NCBI GenBank assembly: GCA_002451435.1
Contig: DKCF01000109.1
Location: forward strand, 2,596 to 9,739
Reading direction: 5' to 3'
DNA from: Bifidobacterium sp. UBA6881
GTDB taxonomy: Bacteria; Actinomycetota; Actinomycetes; Actinomycetales; Bifidobacteriaceae
Length of the DNA: 7,144 nucleotides
Position numbers and translations under genes: made by a program
The notes under the pieces: generated by a model
Seen by the model: the letters and a program-made list of their open reading frames with translations, nothing else
Told to the model about the DNA's origin: nothing
Databases searched by the model: none
Part shown: piece after piece, positions 1-5,143 of the stretch
Numbering within the stretch: position 1 is the first letter of the stretch
Layout: each line of letters begins with the position of its first letter

Positions 1-125
1 ATCTGCACCAGGAACACGTAGCGGACGATGCTCAGACGTTCCGAGGCGAGGCGCAATCCCAAGTAGGGGTCGTCGAGGTCCGCGTCCCACGGATTGTCAA
101 GTCCGTTCACATACAACTCGCTCAT
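1..125 (-). CDS. Hypothetical protein, N-terminal fragment, coupled to proA
   Basis: This is the first 41 codons of a gene that leaves the window on the left; the protein begins MSELYVNGLDNPWDADLDDP and continues with an amphipathic, apparently helical stretch (LGLRLASERLSIVRYVFLVQ). The ATG (complement of 123-125) overlaps the proA stop codon as ATGA, so the two genes almost certainly share an mRNA and are translationally coupled. I do not recognise the product: the visible part has no signal peptide, no membrane anchor and no known motif. It is acidic and rich in Asp, Leu and aromatic residues. The coupling suggests co-expression with proline synthesis but does not establish a shared function. 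The start is well supported by the overlap; the identity is unknown. Confidence 0.7.
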   Translation of the reverse strand, partial: MSELYVNGLDNPWDADLDDPYLGLRLASERLSIVRYVFLVQ

Positions 126-1435
126 GCTCTCACCTGTCCCGTTCCGTATCCGATCCATTTGGTCGTGGTCATCTCGCGCAGGCCCATCGGACCGCGCGCG
201 TGCATCTTCTGGGTGGAGATGCCGAGTTCGGCGCCGAAGCCGAACACGCCGCCGTCGGTGAACCGTGTGGACGCGTTGACCATCACCACGGCCGAGTCGA
301 TGCGCGCGGTGAACTCCTCCACCGCGGAATAGTCCTCGGCGATGATGGATTCCGTGTGGCCCGTCGAATGGCGGTTGATGTGTTCGATGGCCTCGTCCAG
401 CGAGTCGACGACCTTGATGCCGATCTTCAGTGCGAGGTATTCGGTGTCCCAGTCCCCGTCGGTGGCCGCGACGAGGTTCGCGCCCTCGATGCCGGTCTTG
501 GCGATGATGCCGTACGCGCGTTCGTCGGCGTGCATCTCGACGCCGGCCTTGGCGAGCGCCTCCGCCGCGACGGGCAGGAAGCGTTCCGCGACGTCTTTGT
601 GGACGAGGAGCTTTTCGGCGGCGTTGCATACGCCGACGCGCTGTGTTTTGGCGTTGATGAGGATGGGGATGGCCTTGTCGAGGTCGCCGGAGCGGTCGAC
701 GTAGATGTGCACGTTGCCGGCGCCGGTTTCGATGACGGGCACTTTGGAGTTGCGTACGACGGCCTGGATGAGTCCCGCTCCTCCGCGTGGGATGAGTACG
801 TCGATGTGGCCACGCGCCTCCATCATGGCGGTGGCGCCCTCGCGTCCGTATTCGTCGACGGATGCGATCAGGGCGCGGTCGTAGCCGTGCCGCGCGAGCG
901 TGTCGCCGATGACGTGGAGTGCGGCGGCGTTGGTGCGTTCGGCGGCGTGTCCGCCTCTGAGCAGGACCGCGTTGCCGGATTTGACGCACAGCGAGGCGAC
1001 GTCGACGGTGACGTTGGGGCGCGCCTCGTAGATCATGCCGAGCACGCCGATGGGCACGCGCACCTGCTGCAGGCGCAGGCCGTTCTCCAGATGGTATCCG
1101 CGTACGACCTCGCCCACCGGGTCGGGCAGGGACGCCACGTGGCGCACGCCTTGGGCCGTGGCTTTGACGCGTGGGACGTCGAACTTGAGCCGGTCGAGTT
1201 TGCCCGCGTCCATGCCGTGTTCGGCGGCCTCGCTCATGTCGAGCGCGTTGGCCCGCGCGATGGCGTCGGCGTGCGCGTCGAGCGCGTCGGCCACCGCTTC
1301 GAGCAGCCGGTTCTTCGCCGCGGTGTTGGATTGGGACAGTCGGGCTTGCGCGCGGCGTGCGGCGTCGCCCATCCCGCATACCGCCTCGAGCACGTCGGCG
1401 TTTACGGCAGCGGTCTGGTTCTGTGGATTCGTCAT
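122..1435 (-). CDS. proA: Gamma-glutamyl phosphate reductase (glutamate-5-semialdehyde dehydrogenase)
   Basis: ProA catalyses the NADPH-dependent reduction of L-glutamyl-5-phosphate to glutamate-5-semialdehyde, the second step of proline synthesis, in the cytoplasm. The 437-residue protein has the aldehyde-dehydrogenase fold typical of the family and is full length. The PROSITE-type ProA signature (V-x5-A-I-x-H-I-x2-H-S-T-x-H-T-E-x-I) lies at residues 343-364. The catalytic cysteine is Cys270 in QRVGVCNAAEKLLVH, and IYEARPNVTVDVASLCVKSG (135-154) and the C-terminal VNASTRFTDGGVFGFGAE/HARGPMGL block (386-419) are classic. The GNVHIYVD segment (241-248) has Val where many homologues have Cys; this is not the catalytic residue. 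The start ATG (complement of 1433-1435) has only a short AGGGA upstream, and a TATCCT hexamer lies so close that leaderless initiation is possible. The stop overlaps the next gene. proB is not in the window. Confidence 0.97.
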   Translation of the reverse strand: MTNPQNQTAAVNADVLEAVCGMGDAARRAQARLSQSNTAAKNRLLEAVADALDAHADAIARANALDMSEAAEHGMDAGKLDRLKFDVPRVKATAQGVRHVASLPDPVGEVVRGYHLENGLRLQQVRVPIGVLGMIYEARPNVTVDVASLCVKSGNAVLLRGGHAAERTNAAALHVIGDTLARHGYDRALIASVDEYGREGATAMMEARGHIDVLIPRGGAGLIQAVVRNSKVPVIETGAGNVHIYVDRSGDLDKAIPILINAKTQRVGVCNAAEKLLVHKDVAERFLPVAAEALAKAGVEMHADERAYGIIAKTGIEGANLVAATDGDWDTEYLALKIGIKVVDSLDEAIEHINRHSTGHTESIIAEDYSAVEEFTARIDSAVVMVNASTRFTDGGVFGFGAELGISTQKMHARGPMGLREMTTTKWIGYGTGQVRA

Positions 1436-1443
1436 AGTTCCCT

Positions 1444-1449
1444 AGGATA
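1444..1449 (-). promoter_or_regulatory. Candidate -10 element (TATCCT) for proA
   Basis: On the minus strand TATCCT ends 8 bases before the proA ATG. It matches TANNNT and has no convincing -35 at 16-19 bases. At this spacing transcription would start at or within a couple of bases of the ATG, giving a leaderless mRNA, which is common in actinobacteria. The placement is seen directly; promoter activity is inferred. Confidence 0.3.
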
Positions 1450-1587
1450 GCGTCTTCCCGCGTTCTCCGGTCCCTGTGACCATTATTCATCCAACCTTCC
1501 GCTCGGCGCGCGCGGCGGGCGGAGGACCCGCGCCGCATGGCGTTCCATTCCACGGACGGGCCGCGCCCGTTTTCCGCCGCATGCCGG

Positions 1588-1593
1588 TACACT
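1588..1593 (+). promoter_or_regulatory. Candidate -10 element (TACACT) for thrC
   Basis: TACACT in the context GCCGGTACACTTG matches TATAAT at four of six positions and lies 47 bases before the thrC start, leaving room for a leader of about 40 bases with the ribosome binding site. No good -35 hexamer is visible. A similar GGTACAGTT lies upstream of the transporter gene (3211-3218), which mildly supports both. The rest of the 205-base spacer shows a GC-rich imperfect hairpin around 1508-1535 with no T-tract. Confidence 0.3.
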
Positions 1594-1629
1594 TGTGGTG
1601 TATCTGACGTAATTGTTCGTTCTATTGCT

Positions 1630-1634
1630 AAGGA
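1630..1634 (+). promoter_or_regulatory. Ribosome binding site of thrC (AAGGA)
   Basis: AAGGA ends 6 bases before the GTG at 1641. It decides the start of thrC, because no ATG at the N-terminus is compatible with the family alignment and the next residues (TTFHSTRS) match the usual beginning of the protein. Confidence 0.75.
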
Positions 1635-1640
1635 AATCCA

Positions 1641-3128
1641 GTGACCACGTTCCACAGCACCCGCAGCACCACCGATTCGCTTACCTCCAAGCAGGCCATC
1701 CGCAAGGGCATCGCCGATGACGGCGGCCTGTTCGTGACCGATTCCCTGGGCGATGTCCACGTGGACATCGCCTCTCTGGCGGGCAGGTCCTACCAGCAGA
1801 TCGCCTTCGACGTGCTGTCCGTGCTGCTGCCCGACTACACCGAGGCCGAGCTCAAGGAATGCATCGCCGAGGCATACGGCCCCCAGTGGTCCGATGGGAA
1901 GATCACCCCGGTCAAGCCGCTGGGCGACGATTACGTGATGGAGCTGTTCAACGGCCCCACCTCCGCGTTCAAGGACGTCGCCCTGCAGATCCTGCCGCGC
2001 TTCATGGCGCGCACCACCCCGGCCGACGGCGACAAGGACGAGAAGATCATGATCGTCACCGCCACCTCCGGCGACACGGGCAAGGCGGCTCTCGCCGGCT
2101 TCGCGGACGCGGCCGGCACCGGCATCACCGTCTTCTACCCCGAAGGCAAGGTCAGCCAGGTGCAGGAACTGCAGATGACCACGCAGTCCGGTTCGAACGT
2201 GAACGTGTGCGCGGTCAAGGGCAATTTCGATGACGCGCAGTCCGCGGTCAAGCGCATCTTCGGCGACAAGGAGCTTGCCGGCCGCCTCGCCGACGACTCC
2301 CACGTGGTGCTTTCCTCCGCGAACTCCATCAACGTCGGCCGCCTCGTGCCGCAGGTCGTCTACTACTTCTCCGCATACGCGCAACTGCTGGAACAGCAGG
2401 TCATCAACGTCGGCGACGAAGTGGAGTTCGTCGTGCCGACCGGCAACTTCGGAGACATCCTCGCCGGCTACTACGCGAAGCTGCTCGGCCTGCCGGTCAA
2501 GCATCTCGTGGTCGCGTCCGACAAGAACAACGTGCTGTTCGACTTCCTGACCTCCGGCACCTACAACCGCCAGCGCCCGTTCTTCCAGACCATCTCCCCG
2601 TCGATGGACATCCTCATCTCCTCGAACCTGGAACGCATGCTGTACTACATGTCCGACAAGGACACCCGCCTGATCTCCACGCTCATGAACGACCTGAACG
2701 AATGGGGCGCCTACGAAGTGCCGGAACCGATGATGAAGAAGATCCGCTCCATCTTCGGCACCGGCTGGGCCGACGAGAACCAAGTGCGCGACATGATCGC
2801 GGACTGCTGGAACAAGAACCACTACGTGATCGACCCGCACACCGCCTGCGGATACTTCGTCATGCAGCAGATGCCGCGCGATCCGCTGACCCCGCGCGTG
2901 CTGCTCAGCACCGCAAGCCCGTACAAGTTCCCGCGCGTGGTCAACGAATCCCTGGGCCTGGACGCCTCCGGCACCGACTTCGAATGCATGGACGTGCTGT
3001 CGAAGGCCACCGGCACCACCGCCCCGGCCGCGCTGCGCGGACTGGAGACCGCCGACGTGCGTTTCAGCAACGTCGTCGAGATCGACGGCATGGAAGGCTT
3101 CGTCGAACAGGCCGCCAAGGCCCTGTAA
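1641..3128 (+). CDS. thrC: Threonine synthase (PLP-dependent)
   Basis: ThrC converts O-phospho-L-homoserine and water to L-threonine and phosphate, the last step of threonine synthesis, in the cytoplasm. The 495-residue product fits the longer class of threonine synthases (Corynebacterium type). The N-terminal domain carries FHSTRS and a GIADDGGLFV segment (23-32). The PLP-binding lysine is Lys111 in GPTSAFKDVALQ (105-116). TATSGDTGKAA (140-150), SSANSINVGRL (225-235) and the phosphate-cradle PTGNFGDILAGYYAK (266-280) are family hallmarks, and the C-terminal HTACGYF and STASPYKFP motifs are also present. The start is GTG with AAGGA 6 bases upstream. Codon use is strongly C/G-ending, suggesting high expression. 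The gene stands alone: the hom and thrB partners are not here, proA is divergent and an intrinsic terminator follows. Confidence 0.97.
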   Translation: MTTFHSTRSTTDSLTSKQAIRKGIADDGGLFVTDSLGDVHVDIASLAGRSYQQIAFDVLSVLLPDYTEAELKECIAEAYGPQWSDGKITPVKPLGDDYVMELFNGPTSAFKDVALQILPRFMARTTPADGDKDEKIMIVTATSGDTGKAALAGFADAAGTGITVFYPEGKVSQVQELQMTTQSGSNVNVCAVKGNFDDAQSAVKRIFGDKELAGRLADDSHVVLSSANSINVGRLVPQVVYYFSAYAQLLEQQVINVGDEVEFVVPTGNFGDILAGYYAKLLGLPVKHLVVASDKNNVLFDFLTSGTYNRQRPFFQTISPSMDILISSNLERMLYYMSDKDTRLISTLMNDLNEWGAYEVPEPMMKKIRSIFGTGWADENQVRDMIADCWNKNHYVIDPHTACGYFVMQQMPRDPLTPRVLLSTASPYKFPRVVNESLGLDASGTDFECMDVLSKATGTTAPAALRGLETADVRFSNVVEIDGMEGFVEQAAKAL

Positions 3129-3165
3129 ACAACGGCATCGGAGCGATTCAATCTCCCAAATCGGC

Positions 3166-3200
3166 ATCGGCCGTCCGCGATATGCGGATGGCCGATTTTT
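3166..3200 (+). terminator. Intrinsic terminator of thrC
   Basis: The arms at 3166-3178 and 3184-3196 form a 13-bp stem (12 Watson-Crick pairs and one G-T) around a GATAT loop, and a run of five T (3196-3200) follows. It lies 38 bases after the thrC stop codon and separates thrC from the transporter gene. Confidence 0.9.
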
Positions 3201-3211
3201 CATTGCCGCGG

Positions 3212-3217
3212 TACAGT
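3212..3217 (+). promoter_or_regulatory. Candidate -10 element (TACAGT) for the MFS gene
   Basis: TACAGT lies directly after the thrC terminator, 24 bases before the transporter start, in a GGTACAGTT context like that upstream of thrC. It matches TATAAT at four of six positions and no -35 is evident. Because the terminator isolates this gene, a promoter must lie between about 3200 and 3227 if the terminator is efficient. Confidence 0.3.
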
Positions 3218-3226
3218 TCGTCTCCA

Positions 3227-3233
3227 GAGGAGG
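3227..3233 (+). promoter_or_regulatory. Strong Shine-Dalgarno of the MFS gene (GAGGAGG)
   Basis: GAGGAGG within AGAGGAGGAAA ends 8 bases before the ATG at 3242. It fixes this start against the open frame that continues upstream into thrC. Confidence 0.85.
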
Positions 3234-3241
3234 AAACAGTC

Positions 3242-4570
3242 ATGGCACCATCATCGGCAAGCGCCGAATCCGCGGAACGCACACGTCGTGAAAACCCGGT
3301 GAAAACCACCGACACCAATAACAACACCACCGACAAGACGAAACCGTACACGGGAAAGCCGCATAAAGACCGGCTCATCACCCGCGACGTGGCACTGGTG
3401 ATGATGGCGACGTTCTTCTTCATGACCAGCAACATGGTCGTCAACCCCATCATCGCCGGATACGGCGAATCCATGGGCGCCGCCGGAACGCTGATGGGAA
3501 TAATCGCCGGCGCGATGAGCTTCGTATCCCTCTTCTGCCGTCCAATCGCGGGAAACCTCTCCGACCTCGTCAGCAAACGCCTCCTCGTGGCCGTCGGAAC
3601 GGCGCTCTACATCATCGCCGGCATCATGTACTGCCTGGCGCACTCCACCGGCATGCTCATCGCGGCACGCATCGTCAACGGACTGGGCTTCGCCTGCGGC
3701 ACCGTCTGCCTGGCCACCTGGGTGTCGCTGCTGCTGCCGATACGCCACATGGGCGCGGGCATGGGACTGTACGGCATCGTCAACGCGCTCGCCATCGCCG
3801 TCGGTCCGGCCTTGGGCATCCGCATGCAGGCGGCCGTCGGCTATCGTCCGACGTTCGTCATGTCGTTGGTGCTCAACGTCTGCGCGTTCCTGGTGGTGCT
3901 GCTGGTGAGGAACGGCGGCAGCCCCGCGCGCAGGGCGGAATCCCCGGACGGGCATGGACGGATCTCCGTTGCGGGGCATTTGCGTCACCGTCTGCGCCTG
4001 AGCAATCTGGTGGAACCGCGTGCGATTCCGCTGGCATTGGTGTTCATGATGTTCGCCATCCCCTATTTCGCGAACCAATCGTTCCTGGTGGATTACATCG
4101 CGGCACGTCATCTGCAGCATGTCTCATCCGATTTGTTCTTCGTGTTCTATGCGGCCGCGCTGCTGATCATGCGTCTGACCATGAAGGACCTGTTCGACAC
4201 GAAAGGCTTCCGGTTCTGGCTGTCCATCTGCTCGCTGACGATGCTGGCGATGCTTGGGTTCCTGACGTTCCTGTCGAATGATTGGTATCTGTTCGGCGCC
4301 GGCGTCGCCATGGCCGGCAGCTACGGTCTGATGAGCTCGGTGACGCAGGCTCAGGCGGTGGTGATAGCGGGACGTGAACGCAGCGGCCTGGCGAACAGCA
4401 CATATTACATGGGCATCGATTTGGGCATGTCGCTCGGCCCGGTGCTTGCAGGCGTGTTCTACGGACGCCTGCCGATCGTATGGTTCTATCCCGTGTTCAT
4501 GCTCACCATGCCGGTCGCGTGGATCATCTACCTGTGCTTCCACCGCATGATCCATGCGAGGCGCTCCTGA
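3242..4570 (+). CDS. Major facilitator superfamily (MFS) transporter, substrate unknown
   Basis: A 442-residue inner-membrane carrier, probably proton-driven, of the MFS. Twelve hydrophobic segments can be placed at roughly 47-70, 78-99, 114-133, 136-163, 172-192, 203-222, 261-285, 297-312, 324-344, 347-372, 384-406 and 411-434, with a charged central loop at 223-260. Motif A is recognisable between helices 2 and 3 (GNLSDLVSKR, 104-113). Arg143-x3-Gly147 in helix 4 resembles motif B, and AVGPALG (186-192) resembles motif C of the drug/proton antiporters. The first 46 residues are polar, rich in Thr, Asn and Lys and predicted disordered, which is long for this family. The ATG at 3242 has an excellent ribosome binding site and follows the thrC terminator, so the gene is probably a separate unit. 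The substrate (a drug, sugar or metabolite) cannot be told from sequence; the motif C-like segment leans towards efflux. Confidence 0.9.
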   Translation: MAPSSASAESAERTRRENPVKTTDTNNNTTDKTKPYTGKPHKDRLITRDVALVMMATFFFMTSNMVVNPIIAGYGESMGAAGTLMGIIAGAMSFVSLFCRPIAGNLSDLVSKRLLVAVGTALYIIAGIMYCLAHSTGMLIAARIVNGLGFACGTVCLATWVSLLLPIRHMGAGMGLYGIVNALAIAVGPALGIRMQAAVGYRPTFVMSLVLNVCAFLVVLLVRNGGSPARRAESPDGHGRISVAGHLRHRLRLSNLVEPRAIPLALVFMMFAIPYFANQSFLVDYIAARHLQHVSSDLFFVFYAAALLIMRLTMKDLFDTKGFRFWLSICSLTMLAMLGFLTFLSNDWYLFGAGVAMAGSYGLMSSVTQAQAVVIAGRERSGLANSTYYMGIDLGMSLGPVLAGVFYGRLPIVWFYPVFMLTMPVAWIIYLCFHRMIHARRS

Positions 4571-4760
4571 ATCGACAAGCCGGCCGCAAGTGCTATTACC
4601 CGGCTACGGAGCGGGCCATTCCGCACGCTACATGGTCGTCATGGCTTCCGATTTCGCCTGCCATCCGATTCGCGGACTGTCGTGCGCGCCTTTGCACGGA
4701 TATTTCGTTCTCTCTGCGAAAATTCCGTCGCTTGTCGGATGAATCATGATCGTCTTCTTC

Positions 4761-4801
4761 GCTGGGCGACGTTTTCCAGGGCACGAAACGTCGCCGCCAG
4801 C
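4761..4801. repeat. Inverted repeat able to form a long hairpin
   Basis: GGCGACGTTT (4765-4774) and AAACGTCGCC (4786-4795) are perfect complements around an 11-base loop. The stem extends outward by four more pairs (GCTG at 4761-4764 with CAGC at 4798-4801) across a 2-base bulge. Neither strand has a T-tract after it, so it is not a canonical terminator. It could be a structured RNA, a degenerate terminator of the MFS gene or a protein site. Confidence 0.6.
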
Positions 4802-4905
4802 GGAAAACATCGTATTTCATACGCAAAGCGACATGTTCCATAGCAGCAAATGGATATTCGCAATATGACAATGCATCGCGAAGGCAATCACGGCATGCAT
4901 GTTCC

Positions 4906-4928
4906 ATCACAAAGCACAATCACAAAGC
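4906..4928. repeat. Short direct repeat ATCACAAAGC, two copies
   Basis: Two exact 10-base copies start at 4906 and 4919, 13 bases apart, just upstream of the 12-bp palindrome. The spacing is a little over one helical turn. The function is unknown and chance is possible. Confidence 0.4.
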
Positions 4929-4940
4929 GGCATTGACCGG

Positions 4941-4952
4941 TAGGCATGCCTA
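4941..4952. promoter_or_regulatory. 12-bp palindrome TAGGCATGCCTA overlapping promoter-like hexamers
   Basis: TAGGCATGCCTA is a perfect palindrome. TTGACC (4933-4938, close to the -35 consensus) precedes it and TATAAG (4951-4956, close to -10) overlaps its end. The 12-base gap between the hexamers is too short for a normal sigma-70 promoter. The palindrome could be an operator. The sequence match is certain; the function is a guess. Confidence 0.3.
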
Positions 4953-5054
4953 TAAGTGAGCCGCAAGGCGAATCGTCGCGAAACTTCTATTGTCAGACGG
5001 CAATCCACAACCTCAAGCCTTCGCATGGCTGGATTTCCGGCACCCCAAAGCCGG

Positions 5055-5063
5055 TTGTCCACG
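5055..5063 (+). promoter_or_regulatory. DnaA-box-like 9-mer TTGTCCACG
   Basis: It differs from the consensus TTATCCACA at two positions and from the actinobacterial variant TTGTCCACA at one. It lies 30 bases upstream of an exact box in the same orientation. Confidence 0.35.
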
Positions 5064-5084
5064 ACACGCCCGAACGACGTCGAG

Positions 5085-5093
5085 TTATCCACA
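5085..5093 (+). promoter_or_regulatory. Consensus DnaA box TTATCCACA
   Basis: This is an exact match to the DnaA-box consensus in the upstream region of the AbiEi-like gene, 51 bases before its start. A weaker CAATCCACA (5001-5009) and TTGTCCACG (5055-5063) lie in the same orientation nearby. The gene neighbourhood (proA, thrC) is not that of the chromosomal origin, so a regulatory or DnaA-titration role is likelier than an oriC, if it is functional at all. Confidence 0.45.
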
Positions 5094-5107
5094 TTCCCCG
5101 ATGGCGC

Positions 5108-5140
5108 TGGACATACGCACACCGAACAATTTACGTTCGG
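5108..5140 (+). promoter_or_regulatory. Candidate promoter and overlapping operator of the AbiEi-like gene
   Basis: TGGACA (5108-5113, five of six matches to the -35 consensus) is followed after 18 bases by TACGTT (5132-5137, TANNNT type), which ends 6 bases before the ATG. Transcription would start at or near the start codon, consistent with the poor ribosome binding site. A perfect 6-bp inverted repeat, CCGAAC (5122-5127) and GTTCGG (5135-5140) with a 7-base spacer, covers the -10. AbiEi-type antitoxins are known to repress their own promoters through inverted repeats, so this is a reasonable operator candidate. Confidence 0.4.
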
Positions 5141-5143
5141 AAC

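Larger units (their letters stand above)
4571..5143 (+). other. Long intergenic region without a convincing gene
   Basis: These 573 bases lie between the transporter and the AbiEi-like gene. Open frames exist on both strands (for example the complement of 4596-4919, and an in-frame upstream extension of the next gene from 4946), but they lack ribosome binding sites, use TTG starts or have protein sequences without domain-like character. The stretch is more A/T-rich than its surroundings, mainly from 4660 on. It contains a large hairpin (4761-4801), a small CGTAT/ATACG hairpin (4811-4823), a direct repeat (4906-4928), a palindrome (4941-4952), DnaA-box-like 9-mers (5055, 5085) and an inverted repeat next to the following gene. 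No T-tract terminator is visible after the transporter gene. Confidence 0.6.

Noticed and set aside
200..1450. Long plus-strand frame of 416 codons opposite proA
   Set aside because: It is the antisense shadow of a clearly real gene. Its composition (Val, Asp, Gly, His and Arg rich) is typical of reading GC-rich DNA in the opposite frame, and no domain is visible.
1436..1640. T-box, riboswitch or Thr attenuator upstream of thrC
   Set aside because: There is no conserved T-box motif, no Thr-rich leader peptide and no terminator/antiterminator pair with a T-tract.
2702..3241. Upstream extension of the MFS frame into thrC
   Set aside because: The frame is open only by chance; it crosses the thrC terminator, and the strong ribosome binding site at 3227-3233 fixes the start at 3242.
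3251..4120. Minus-strand frame of 289 codons inside the MFS gene
   Set aside because: It is an antisense shadow, rich in His, Gln, Arg and Asp, without motifs.
4596..4919. Minus-strand frame of 107 codons in the long spacer
   Set aside because: It begins with TTG, has no ribosome binding site and shows no recognisable protein character. It remains the best of the weak candidates in this spacer.
5001..5093. Chromosomal or plasmid replication origin
   Set aside because: Only one exact and two weak DnaA boxes are present, with no clear AT-rich unwinding element and no dnaA, dnaN, rpmH or rep gene nearby.
4946..5143. N-terminal extension of the AbiEi-like protein by 66 residues
   Set aside because: The extension lies across DnaA-like boxes and the promoter, has no ribosome binding site at 4946, and does not resemble the beginning of this family.
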